Below are positions 30,920-39,748 of a stretch of 64,000 nt of DNA, piece after piece. The notes beneath the pieces were generated by a model. That model was given only the letters and a program-made list of their open reading frames with translations. It made no database searches and had not been told where the DNA came from. The stretch covers positions 171,064 through 235,063 of the forward strand of contig NZ_BATJ01000007.1 in assembly GCF_000467125.1 (NCBI RefSeq). The letters are read 5' to 3'. The position numbers were made by a program, and so were the translations under genes. The stretch is from Vibrio proteolyticus NBRC 13287 (lineage in GTDB: Bacteria; Pseudomonadota; Gammaproteobacteria; Enterobacterales; Vibrionaceae). Each line of letters starts with the position of its first letter. Within the stretch, counting starts at the first letter, position 1.

Positions 30920-32722
30920 TTACGCTTTTTGAGGCTCTGTTTGTTCTTCAGTTTCCACTATCGGCAAGACCTGCTTAACATACTGCCCCGGCGCATCGCC
31001 TAGCACTGGATAGTTTTCTGTCCCCTGGGCGGCAGGCTCGACCAAAGTATCTTCGCTGAACTGCAACAGCCACTGATTCCAGTGGGTCCACCAAGATCCC
31101 TCTTTGTGCGTCGCACTAGCAAGCCAGTCTTCCGCACTCTCTTCCAGAGTATCGTTGATCCAAAAGCCATATTTGTTGCGAGACGGATGATTAACAATCC
31201 CGGCAATGTGACCAGATTCACCGAGCACAAAGGTTTTATTCCCGCCCACATTTAACGCGCCTCGATAGGTTCCCTGCCAAAGCGCAATATGGTCTTCCTT
31301 GGTTGAAATAAAGTAGCTGGGGATCTTAATTTTATTCAGATCAATCCACACGCCACCAACTTTCACCCCTTTGTCCTGAATCAGTTTGTTCTCCAGGTAA
31401 AGTTCGCGCAGGAGGAAGTTGTGAGTCGGTGCCGCTACGTTGGTGCTGTCACTGTTCCAGTACAACAGATCAAAATCAACTGGGCTTTTCCCTTTCAGAT
31501 AATTGTCAACGTAGTAATTCCAGTACAAGCTGTTCTCACGTAACAAACTGAACGTCACACTCAAAGAGCGCCCGTCCATATACCCTTTAAGGTTGTTCTG
31601 CACCTCAATGGCACTGACGATGGTGTCATTGATGTATGCTCCGACTTCACCTGGTTGTGAGAAATCAAGCAAGGTGGTAAAAAACGTGGCAGATTTAATT
31701 CTTTTCTTCATGCGCTTAGCGGCGTAGTAAGCAATTGTCGAGGCAAGTACCGTACCGCCGATACAGTAACCGACAGCATTCATCTGTTCCTGACCGGTGA
31801 TCTCTTCAATCGCAGTTACCGCTTTCAACACACCTTCAGTGACATAGTCGCCGAATTCTACATGCGCTTGTGCTTTACCCGGATTACGCCAGGACATCAT
31901 GAATACGCTGTGTCCTTGTTCCAGCAACCAACGTACCATTGAGTTCTTTTCGCGCAAATCAAGAATGTAATACTTATTGATAAACGGAGGCACAATCAAC
32001 AGCGGTGTGGAGTGCACCTGTTCAGTCAGCGGACGGTATTGAATCAGCTCAAACAATTCATTTTGATAGACGATGTCTCCTGCGGTCGTCGCGACATCAT
32101 GACCGACTCTGAACGCATTATTGTTCGTCATGCGAATTTTAAGAATGTCCGCCGACGACTCTACGTCCTCTTTCAGTTGCTCAAGGCCAGCCAACAAGTT
32201 TTCACCGTTTTTCTCCAGAGTCAGCTTCAATAGCTCTGGGTTGGTGGCGATAAAATTACTTGGTGATAGCGCGTTGATTGCCTGACGAGAGAAAAACACA
32301 ATCCGCTCTTTGGTTTTTTCATCTAAGCCCTCAATACTGTTTATCGTATCCAGATACGTTTTGCTGAACAGCAGATAAGATTGCTTGATGAAATTATAGA
32401 AGGCTTCGCTTTGCCAACTTTCATCCACAAAACGTTTATCACCAGTCTCTGGCTCAATGACATCACCGAATTGCGCCGCTAACGCAACGTTTTGCCAAAT
32501 CTGTAGTTGTTGCTGCCACCAGTCTGCCTGTAACTTCAGCATCACAGCAGGTTGGTTGGCGGCTTGCTCAAAAAACTTCAGGGAGTCTTCAAAGTTGACT
32601 TCCTGCATGGCTTTATTGAGAGGAGAATTTACGGCTGCCTTGGTGAGCTCAAGATCTTGCCACCATTGTTGATTGGTTTCCTGGAGCTTCATAAGGTAGT
32701 CCGAAAAGAAGTGTTGAAACAT
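30920..32722 (-). CDS. phaC: Class I poly(3-hydroxyalkanoate) synthase
   Basis: A 600-residue PHB synthase polymerising (R)-3-hydroxybutyryl-CoA. The lipase-like box GYCIGG gives the catalytic C320; the triad is completed by D477 (STKEDHIALW) and H505 (GESGHIAGIVN). The length and the roughly 200-residue helical N-terminal region identify class I, which works without PhaE or PhaR subunits. AGGAG lies seven bases before the ATG. It is the last gene of phaB-phaA-phasin-phaC. A strong hairpin terminator lies in the 57-base gap upstream, so phaC should be expressed less than the phasin. Confidence 0.95.
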   Translation of the reverse strand: MFQHFFSDYLMKLQETNQQWWQDLELTKAAVNSPLNKAMQEVNFEDSLKFFEQAANQPAVMLKLQADWWQQQLQIWQNVALAAQFGDVIEPETGDKRFVDESWQSEAFYNFIKQSYLLFSKTYLDTINSIEGLDEKTKERIVFFSRQAINALSPSNFIATNPELLKLTLEKNGENLLAGLEQLKEDVESSADILKIRMTNNNAFRVGHDVATTAGDIVYQNELFELIQYRPLTEQVHSTPLLIVPPFINKYYILDLREKNSMVRWLLEQGHSVFMMSWRNPGKAQAHVEFGDYVTEGVLKAVTAIEEITGQEQMNAVGYCIGGTVLASTIAYYAAKRMKKRIKSATFFTTLLDFSQPGEVGAYINDTIVSAIEVQNNLKGYMDGRSLSVTFSLLRENSLYWNYYVDNYLKGKSPVDFDLLYWNSDSTNVAAPTHNFLLRELYLENKLIQDKGVKVGGVWIDLNKIKIPSYFISTKEDHIALWQGTYRGALNVGGNKTFVLGESGHIAGIVNHPSRNKYGFWINDTLEESAEDWLASATHKEGSWWTHWNQWLLQFSEDTLVEPAAQGTENYPVLGDAPGQYVKQVLPIVETEEQTEPQKA

Positions 32723-32742
32723 GTTGCTACTCCTGTATTCGG

Positions 32743-32767
32743 AAAAAAGCCGCTCACGGGGAGCGGC
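32743..32767 (-). terminator. Intrinsic terminator between phasin and phaC
   Basis: On the minus strand GCCGCTC / GAGCGGC pair (7 bp) around a 5-base loop with six T after it. It lies in the gap between the phasin stop and the phaC ribosome-binding site, so it probably lets only part of the transcripts through. Confidence 0.8.
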
Positions 32768-32779
32768 AAAGGCAGTGGT

Positions 32780-33127
32780 TTAAGCCGGGGTTACTGACTT
32801 AAGATTTTCCGAGGTAAGCTTTTCAACGTCTTCTTTGAATTCTTTCGCGATAGATTGCAGCTTGTTGCTGTCGTCCATCATTTGCTGAGACAGTTTCGTC
32901 AGAACTGATAGTTGCTGACTGTTAAATGCCGCCAGAGAAGTGACATCTTTGATTTCACTCGCCGCTTTCATTTGAGTCAGACCCATTTCACTGTAGGTAC
33001 GAATAGCATTCAACTGAAGCTCAGTCAGCACTTCAACGTTCTTTGTAACCAGCTTGTTGAACTTGAAGTAAGGTTCCATGTTTTTCTCTGTTTGATCAGT
33101 GAAAGTCTTAAAAAAATCCGTGTACAT
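32780..33127 (-). CDS. Phasin (PHB granule-associated protein)
   Basis: A 115-residue all-helical protein with the phasin family pattern: MYTDFFKTFTDQTEKNMEPYFKFNKLV near the start, NVEVLTELQLNAIRTYSEMGLTQMKAA, and a C-terminal amphipathic helix with many Lys and Glu. Phasins coat PHB granules and control their number and size. The ATG at 33127 has AGGAG seven bases upstream; the longer frame upstream runs through phaA's end. It lies 34 bases after phaA. Confidence 0.9.
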   Translation of the reverse strand: MYTDFFKTFTDQTEKNMEPYFKFNKLVTKNVEVLTELQLNAIRTYSEMGLTQMKAASEIKDVTSLAAFNSQQLSVLTKLSQQMMDDSNKLQSIAKEFKEDVEKLTSENLKSVTPA

Positions 33128-33161
33128 GATTTTGCTCCTAATGGTTTGATAACTGATGTAA

Positions 33162-34367
33162 TTAAACTGATTTAACAATAACTGCCGTACCCATACCGCC
33201 GCCCACACACAGTGAGGCAACGCCATAGTGACCTTTGCGTCGCATAAGCTCATGCACGAGTGTCACCAGAATTCGGTTTCCGGATGCGCCCAGTGGATGA
33301 CCGAGTGCGATAGCACCGCCATTCACATTCGCTTTGCTGAGTATCGAATCTGTCGACACATCATGCTTTTCTGCTAAACGCTGAACCACACCTAGTGCCT
33401 GTGCTGCAAAAGCTTCGTTGAGCTCATACAAATCCATGTCGTGAGTCGTCAGGTTGGCTTTTTCCAGTGCGTGAGACACCGCCTCTACCGGACCTAACCC
33501 CATTACTTTGGGATCCAACCCGGTTTGAGCGTAACTGGTAATCTCGACAAGCGGCTGTAAACCTAACGCGTCGACAGCCGACTCAGACGCCAGGATGAGA
33601 GCGCTGGCGCCGTCATTCAAGCCAGACGCATTACCTGCTGTCACTGTGCCTTCTTTATCAAACGCAGGACGCAGACGTTGCAAGCCCGCCAATGTGGCAT
33701 CGGATTTCGGGTATTCGTCCGTATCAAATTGCAACGAGTCACGCTTGACCTTGATCTCTACCGGTACAATTTCATCTTTAAACTTACCCGCTTCAATCGC
33801 CGTCACTGCTTTCTGCTGGCTATTCAAGGCGTACTCATCTTGCGCTTCACGGGAAATCCCTACTTCGCGAGCAATATTTTCCGCTGTCACGCCCATATGG
33901 TATTGGTTAAACACATCAGTCAGGCCATCGTTGATCAAAAGATCCACCAGATTCATGTTGCCCATTTTATGACCATCTCGAATGCTGGAAGGGACGATGA
34001 AGGGGATCTGCGACATCACTTCAACACCGGCCGCGACTACCACGTTTGCGTCACCACTACGAATATGAGAAACGGCGTCCATAACAGTTTTCATACCGCT
34101 GCCGCACACCATATTGAGGCTATATGCAGGCGTTGTTTCCGGAATTCCAGCCAGAATCGCCGCTTGACGTCCAACCCCCATGCCCTGACCTGCACCGACC
34201 ACATTACCGACAAGCACTTCATCGACGGCCTCGGGATTCACTGCGGAAGATTCCAGCGCCCCCTTAATCGCAGCCGCGGCCAGAGGACCTGCCTGAACAT
34301 TCTTAAGGCTGCCGCCGAACGACCCGATAGCGGTGCGCTTAGCCGCTACAATAAAAACTTTTTCCAT
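33162..34367 (-). CDS. phaA: Acetyl-CoA acetyltransferase (beta-ketothiolase)
   Basis: A 401-residue thiolase that condenses two acetyl-CoA to acetoacetyl-CoA. The acyl-binding nucleophile is C88 (NMVCGSGM), the catalytic His is H357 (ALGHPLGASG) and the second Cys is C387 (SLCVGGGMG). These are all in place, so it should be active. AAGAGG lies eight bases before the ATG, and the gene starts 12 bases after the phaB stop. It is the second gene of the PHB operon. Confidence 0.95.
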   Translation of the reverse strand: MEKVFIVAAKRTAIGSFGGSLKNVQAGPLAAAAIKGALESSAVNPEAVDEVLVGNVVGAGQGMGVGRQAAILAGIPETTPAYSLNMVCGSGMKTVMDAVSHIRSGDANVVVAAGVEVMSQIPFIVPSSIRDGHKMGNMNLVDLLINDGLTDVFNQYHMGVTAENIAREVGISREAQDEYALNSQQKAVTAIEAGKFKDEIVPVEIKVKRDSLQFDTDEYPKSDATLAGLQRLRPAFDKEGTVTAGNASGLNDGASALILASESAVDALGLQPLVEITSYAQTGLDPKVMGLGPVEAVSHALEKANLTTHDMDLYELNEAFAAQALGVVQRLAEKHDVSTDSILSKANVNGGAIALGHPLGASGNRILVTLVHELMRRKGHYGVASLCVGGGMGTAVIVKSV

Positions 34368-34379
34368 GTTCCGAACCTC

Positions 34380-35120
34380 TTAATGCATGTATAAGCCGCC
34401 GTTAATCGACAGCGTTTCACCAGTAATATAGGCACCTGCATCACTTGCGAGGTAAGACACCGCTTGAGCCACCTCTTCCGGCTTAGCTAGGCGTTTCATT
34501 GGAATCTGATTGGTAATCGACTCCAGGACTTCAGGTTTCATCTGCGCCACCATAGGCGTAGCCGTGTATCCTGGCGCGACAACATTCACTGTCACGCCCG
34601 AGCGTGCGCCTTCCGCAGCCAGCGCTTTGGAGAAACCGATCATTCCGGCTTTGGCCGCCGAGTAATTCGTCTGGCCGAACTGGCCTTTCAAACCGTTAAC
34701 TGAAGAAATATTGATGATTCGCCCATTGCCTTTTTCGCACATTGCGGCAAACAAAGGTTGAGTGACGTTGAATAAACTATTGAGGTTGGTCTCAATGACC
34801 TCTTTCCACGCCTGAGGCGTCATTTTTTTGAAGACACCGTCACGTGTGATACCTGCATTATTGACCACCACGTCGATGGTGCCCTCTTCGACCAGCAGTT
34901 CGCCAAGTCGCACCGCACACTCTTCTGTATTGGTGACATCCAGCTCAAACAGTCTGACTTGCTCTTCATTGAACTGTTTCTCATTGAACCATTCCAATGC
35001 GCATTCATAATTGCCTGTGTAGTAAGTAGCAATGACGCGATAGCCATCATTGACCAGTTGAGTAGAAATTGCAGAACCAATTCCGCCTTTTGATCCAGTG
35101 ATCAAAGCGACTTTTTTCAT
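34380..35120 (-). CDS. phaB: Acetoacetyl-CoA reductase
   Basis: A 246-residue NADPH-dependent SDR that reduces acetoacetyl-CoA to (R)-3-hydroxybutyryl-CoA. The cofactor site is TGSKGGIG (residues 8-15), followed by NNAG (87-90), and the catalytic residues are S140, Y153 and K157 (NYSAAKAG). The ATG at 35120 has GGAG seven bases upstream; the TTG just before it is not needed. It is the promoter-proximal gene of the operon; 5' to it lies a 517-base intergenic region with palindromic elements. Confidence 0.93.
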   Translation of the reverse strand: MKKVALITGSKGGIGSAISTQLVNDGYRVIATYYTGNYECALEWFNEKQFNEEQVRLFELDVTNTEECAVRLGELLVEEGTIDVVVNNAGITRDGVFKKMTPQAWKEVIETNLNSLFNVTQPLFAAMCEKGNGRIINISSVNGLKGQFGQTNYSAAKAGMIGFSKALAAEGARSGVTVNVVAPGYTATPMVAQMKPEVLESITNQIPMKRLAKPEEVAQAVSYLASDAGAYITGETLSINGGLYMH

Positions 35121-35323
35121 CAATAGACTCCATTCCGAATTAACAGCCAGGTGTTGTCATACAAGCGCAGCGACTGACTACGCCAACCAACGTTATTAGT
35201 AATTTTTTTAGCAGCAACGTGCTTTGTCTAAACAACAAGCTAAGCAGCCAATGTGACATTTCAAATAAAAATTGAATAGGAATTCATTTGCTTGAGCTAA
35301 CACGCATACAAAATGAAATGTTG

Positions 35324-35340
35324 TAAGGTTGTTAACCTTA
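35324..35340. promoter_or_regulatory. Palindrome TAAGGTT-GTT-AACCTTA, candidate operator of the pha operon
   Basis: A perfect inverted repeat with 7-base arms and a 3-base spacer. A further TAACCTT follows ten bases on, making a direct repeat. It lies 204 bases upstream of the phaB start. The binding protein is unknown. Confidence 0.45.
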
Positions 35341-35572
35341 TATAACCTTTTGATATTTAAATGGTATTCTCAAATGTTAGATTCATCACAAAACACCTAA
35401 ACAACTGAATAAAAAGGACTTTTAAAATTAAAGCACGTGTTGCATAAGGATTTGAGCGCGATGTAACATTTTTTAGAGCGGCGAAGAAAATCGTCATATC
35501 AACGACACAATGACCTTTTGTGGCCGTTGCGCTCGCAATTGACAAAGTGAATAATAATTCACAGAGTCACAT

Positions 35573-35603
35573 ATAAAAAAGCCCTGACATTGCTGTCAGG
35601 GCT
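35573..35603 (-). terminator. Intrinsic terminator after the RND permease gene
   Basis: A perfect 10-bp stem (AGCCCTGACA / TGTCAGGGCT) with a 4-base loop; on the minus strand it is followed by TTTTTTA. It lies 35 bases beyond the stop at 35638. Confidence 0.8.
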
Positions 35604-35637
35604 GGCTCAAAAAAACAAACCTGGAATCTATCCGTGA

Positions 35638-38600
35638 TTATCCGGCAGTGGACGGTTTGATCCGATAGAAAATCGCAAACAATACAGGTACTACAACGAG
35701 AGTCAGTATTGTGGCAAAGCCAAGACCTGCCATGATTGTGATTGCCATAGAGCCAAAAAATGCATCAAATACCAAAGGTATCATGCCCAAAATTGTCGTT
35801 AGGGCCGCCATACTGACCGGTCTGACACGGCTGATCGCACTGTCATATACGGCATTGTAAGAGCCCTTTCCGGAACTGAGCTCAATGTTGATTTGATCCA
35901 TTAAAACTATCCCATTTTTTAGAATCATCCCACTCAGACTCAATAGCCCCAATAGTGCGGTAAAACTGAATGGCATGCCCGTCGCCAATAACCCCACAGA
36001 AACACCAATGATTGCCAGCGGTACCGTAAGCCAGATAACCAAAGGCTTGCGCACCGAATTGAACAAGAACATAGTGATGATGAACATGACCAGATAGCCT
36101 AGTGGGAGCGAACTGAACATGGCTTCTTGTGCATCCTTGGAGGATTCGTATTCTCCGCCCCAGGAGATGGCATAACCTTCAGGCAAAGGCAAGGCTTCCA
36201 CTTGCGGTCGAATACGGTTGAACAGGCTCGCAGCCGTCTCGTCTCCCAACACATCGTGATCCGCCAACACGGTCAGCGTACGCTTACGATCCCGGCGTTG
36301 AATCAACGGATCCTGCCAGTCCAGCTCGACCCCATCAATCACTTGCTCGACTGGAATGTAGGTTTGCAATGACGGGCTCCAGATCTTAACGTTCGCCAAA
36401 GACTCAAAATCCACCCGTTCCTGCTCAGGCAAACGTGCCACTACAGGTAACATATGGGTGCCGTCACGAATCACACCAATGGAGGTCCCACCAAATGCCA
36501 TTTGTAGCGTGTCAGACAGCTCCTGTTTCGAGATCCCCAGACGACGTGCTTTGGATTCATTGAACAGTGGCACCAATTCTTTGGTGCGCTCACGCCAGTC
36601 ATGACGTACATTCCGAGCACCGGGGTCGGCGTAAAATACATCTTCGACATCAAGTGCGATTTCGCGCAGCACCTGTGGATCAGGGCCGGTGATTCGCGCT
36701 TCAATTTTAGATGCCGGTGACGGTCCGAATTCCATCACTTTGATTTGGAACGTCGGCTGATTAAACTCCTGGCTTAACGTCGCATCAAGACGCTTTAGCA
36801 ATAGAAACATGTTTTCGCGCGTGTCCGCTCTGACCGTTAGTTGTGCATACGCTTCATAGCTTTTTTCTGGCTGATAGGTCAGCATGAAACGCTGTAGCCC
36901 CTGGCCCACGGTGGTGGTCACCGACTCAACGTGATCTTGCGCCGAAATATACTCTTGTACGCGTTCGGTCTGGGCGATGGTCTCGCGGATATCCGTTCCT
37001 TGCGGCATCCACATATCGACATGGAACATCGGCGTGTTTGACGCTGGGAAAAACGATTGTTTCACATTGCCAAAACCGATCACTGCCGCCACCATCATTG
37101 CCAACATCGCCGCTACTGTCAGCCAACGAAAACGCAGCGCAAATTTAAGTAGCGCACCGAACACGATAAACAACGCGCCTTTATACGGGTCGCTCTCTTC
37201 AGCGCCGCTTTTCTCCTCTTCTTTGAGCAGTAAGTCGGCCAGAAACGGCGTTAATGTCAGTGCGGTAATCCAGCTCAAAAACAAGGAGTAGCACAATACC
37301 CAGAACAGAGAACCCATAAATTCGCCAGTGGCATCTTCAGACAATCCGATGGGGGCAAACGCCGTAATGGCGATTACCGTTGCTCCCAACAGTGGCCACT
37401 GCGTCTGCTTGACGATATCCACTGCAGCCTGCAACTTGGTTCGCCCTTTCTTCAGGCCAACCAGTATCCCTTCAACCACCACAATCGCATTATCGACCAA
37501 CATCCCAAGCGCAATGATAAGGGCACCCAAAGAAATTCGGTGCAGCTCGATATCGTTGTAATCCATCAGCATGAAAGTGCCGAATACCGTCAACAACAAG
37601 ACCAGTCCAATGATGATGCCGCTGCGCAGCCCCATGGTGAACAGCAAGACAACGATCACGATCGCAACAGCTTCTCCCAGGCTGATCACGAAATCGCTGA
37701 CCGATTTATCCACTTCCGCAGACTGATTATAGAAATAGTCCATCTCTACGCCTGCGGGTTTGATACTTTCAAGTACTGACAATTCGCTCTCGATAGCCTT
37801 TCCAACTTCAACCACGTTAACACCGGATGCAAACGAAATGGCCAGGTTAATCGCTGGCTTACCGTTGAACATCAACACGTTTTGCGGCTTTTCGGCAATC
37901 CCCCGGGATACTGTCGCCACGTCTTTCAGGCGAATCAAGTTGCCGGTATCACGACCATGGATAATCAAGTTTTCCAACTCTTGCACAGACGACATTGTCC
38001 CACTCGGTCGGATCACCAGCGATTGGCCGTTGACCATCACTTCTCCTGACTCGCGGACACTGTTTTGCTGATTTAAAATCCCCGTCACTGTGCTCATATC
38101 CAAATTCAACGCTGCAAGTCGATCTAAGGATATTTCGACAAATAATTGCTCTTGTTGATCGCCAGCAATAGACACTTTGCCCACCCCATCGATCAATTCC
38201 AACTCGCGACGCAGATAATCGGCATACCGTTTAAGCTCTACAGAATCGTAGCCATCTCCAGTCAACATCAGCATGATTCCGTATACGTCACCAAAATCAT
38301 CTATGATTTGGATAGAGCTGACACCAGACGGAAGGCTTGGTTTTAGATCGTTGATTTTTCGACGCATTTCATCCCAGATCTGGGGCAATTTGTCCGGACC
38401 GTAGATCATTTTCATGCTAACGGTGATCTGCGACATCCCGTTCGACGACGTCGAGGTAATGTTGTCAATGTACGGTAGCTTGCGGATCTCTTGCTCCAGT
38501 GGGTAGGTCAACTCTTCTTCGACTTCCTGTGGTTTTGCTCCCGGATAGGATGAGATGATCATCGCATCTTTGATAGTAAACGCCGGGTCTTCCAAACGTC

Positions 38601-38697
38601 CCAATCCATTGAAGGCAAAAATGCCGCCAATCGCCAGAATGACCAGGAGCAGCCAACTGATCACTTTGTTCTTAATCGAGTATTCAGCGATGTTCAC
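35638..38697 (-). CDS. RND-family multidrug efflux permease (AcrB/HAE1-like)
   Basis: A 1019-residue inner-membrane proton-driven exporter with twelve membrane helices and two large periplasmic loops. The TM4 proton relay reads GMLVDNAIVVVE, with a single Asp where AcrB has two, and the TM10 lysine is in GMILKNGIVLMDQ. It starts with GTG at 38697, overlapping the adaptor gene's stop by four bases (GTGA). The permease has no outer-membrane partner gene nearby; TolC is presumably supplied from elsewhere. The two-adaptor plus pump arrangement recalls VexIJK of V. cholerae from memory. A divergent TetR gene is likely its repressor. Confidence 0.88.
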   Translation of the reverse strand: MNIAEYSIKNKVISWLLLVILAIGGIFAFNGLGRLEDPAFTIKDAMIISSYPGAKPQEVEEELTYPLEQEIRKLPYIDNITSTSSNGMSQITVSMKMIYGPDKLPQIWDEMRRKINDLKPSLPSGVSSIQIIDDFGDVYGIMLMLTGDGYDSVELKRYADYLRRELELIDGVGKVSIAGDQQEQLFVEISLDRLAALNLDMSTVTGILNQQNSVRESGEVMVNGQSLVIRPSGTMSSVQELENLIIHGRDTGNLIRLKDVATVSRGIAEKPQNVLMFNGKPAINLAISFASGVNVVEVGKAIESELSVLESIKPAGVEMDYFYNQSAEVDKSVSDFVISLGEAVAIVIVVLLFTMGLRSGIIIGLVLLLTVFGTFMLMDYNDIELHRISLGALIIALGMLVDNAIVVVEGILVGLKKGRTKLQAAVDIVKQTQWPLLGATVIAITAFAPIGLSEDATGEFMGSLFWVLCYSLFLSWITALTLTPFLADLLLKEEEKSGAEESDPYKGALFIVFGALLKFALRFRWLTVAAMLAMMVAAVIGFGNVKQSFFPASNTPMFHVDMWMPQGTDIRETIAQTERVQEYISAQDHVESVTTTVGQGLQRFMLTYQPEKSYEAYAQLTVRADTRENMFLLLKRLDATLSQEFNQPTFQIKVMEFGPSPASKIEARITGPDPQVLREIALDVEDVFYADPGARNVRHDWRERTKELVPLFNESKARRLGISKQELSDTLQMAFGGTSIGVIRDGTHMLPVVARLPEQERVDFESLANVKIWSPSLQTYIPVEQVIDGVELDWQDPLIQRRDRKRTLTVLADHDVLGDETAASLFNRIRPQVEALPLPEGYAISWGGEYESSKDAQEAMFSSLPLGYLVMFIITMFLFNSVRKPLVIWLTVPLAIIGVSVGLLATGMPFSFTALLGLLSLSGMILKNGIVLMDQINIELSSGKGSYNAVYDSAISRVRPVSMAALTTILGMIPLVFDAFFGSMAITIMAGLGFATILTLVVVPVLFAIFYRIKPSTAG

Positions 38698-39748
38698 TTC
38701 GGCTCTCCCGTTATTTGCATACCATCACGCAGCTTTCTTAAGTTGGAATTAACGAGGGTATCTCCTTGCACAATTCCCTGATGCACGATCGCCCCGTCAG
38801 CGGTCACTTGGTCCACAGTGACCGCGACGCGCTCTGCCAGCCCTTGGTTGAGCTTCCAAACATAGAAATGCCGGTGGTCGGGGGCTGAGTCGATGGCCGT
38901 CATCGGCAATGGGTAGCCTTCCGCCACACCAATACCGGCTTTGACCATATCGACACTGACCTTGACGCTGGTTCCCGGAAGAACACGTGGTTCAACCTGA
39001 GGCATTTTGAGCCAGAACTGGTAAGTTTTCGTCTCAGGGCTCAGCTCACTGGTGTGCTCAAGGTAGGTCAGTGGATAATTCTGGCCGTGGCCTGCAAAGC
39101 TGGCGATGGGCTGATACGTTGAGTTGTCCAACAGAGGCTCTAAACGAGACAGCACCGAATCGGACACGTCTAACTGCACGTAGACATCTGTAGATCGATA
39201 AACACTCAAAACCGTTTCACCAGCGGCGGCGCGTTCAAAGTCTTGCTTAGGGACCTCTGAAACGATGCCGTCATACGGTGCTTTTAATTGCGTGTAAGAC
39301 AACCGGGCAGCAGCAAGACGATAATTGGCTTGCGCCAGTTTGTAGTTGGCGTTTAACTCATCGTATTCTGATGTCGAAATCATGCCACTTTACGCAATTC
39401 CTGACCTCGGTTTAACTGGCGTGAAGCCAAGTTCAACTTTGCTTTAGCATCGGCCACACTTTGTTTTACTTTGGCGTCATCTAATATCGCCAGTACCTGA
39501 CCTTTAGTGACGGCGTCACCTTCTTGTACGGCCACTTTTTTAATTTCGCCCTGTAAGCGAAAAGCCAGTGGGGTCAGCTCTGGAGCCACCACCTGACCAT
39601 TAAAGACACGAAATTGGGTTGCAACAGGCGCAGTGACTTCAAGGGTATCCACCACCATAGGTGGCTTTGGTCGGTGTTCAGTGGCTGGGGTGCATCCCTG
39701 AGCAATTAGCCCGGCCAAGGCAATCGCGGAATAAGTTTTTATCTGCAT
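38694..39748 (-). pseudogene. RND periplasmic adaptor gene split by a frameshift (membrane-fusion lipoprotein)
   Basis: Two frames make one adaptor. 39748 to 39380 encodes the N-terminal part: a lipoprotein signal peptide with lipobox AQGC and the first half of the lipoyl domain (IKKVAVQEGDAVTKGQVLAILDD). From 39383 to 38694 a second frame continues with ISTSEYDELNANY, the rest of the hairpin and lipoyl domain (APYDGIVSE), and the beta-barrel. They meet at GCATGA, where stop and start overlap by four bases. One extra base near 39384 (for example a third G in GTGGC) would restore a single adaptor of about 350 residues reading ELRKVGMIST. The start at 39748 overlaps the upstream adaptor's stop (TGATG). 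It could be a sequencing error, a decay event or coupled translation of two halves. Confidence 0.75.

Larger units (their letters stand above)
35121..35637. other. Intergenic region upstream of phaB and downstream of the RND pump gene
   Basis: A gene-free stretch of 517 bases. It holds a 17-base perfect palindrome at 35324-35340, a direct repeat of AACCTT just after it, and the RND-gene terminator at 35573-35603. A small minus-strand frame at 35357-35545 has no convincing features. The pha promoter must lie here, leaving a possible leader of up to about 200 bases. Confidence 0.5.

Noticed and set aside
33678..34394. 238-codon plus-strand frame inside phaA
   Set aside because: It is antisense to an intact thiolase, with low-plausibility composition and no ribosome-binding site.
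35357..35545. 62-codon minus-strand frame in the pha upstream region
   Set aside because: It has no ribosome-binding site or family resemblance and lies in an AT-rich regulatory stretch.
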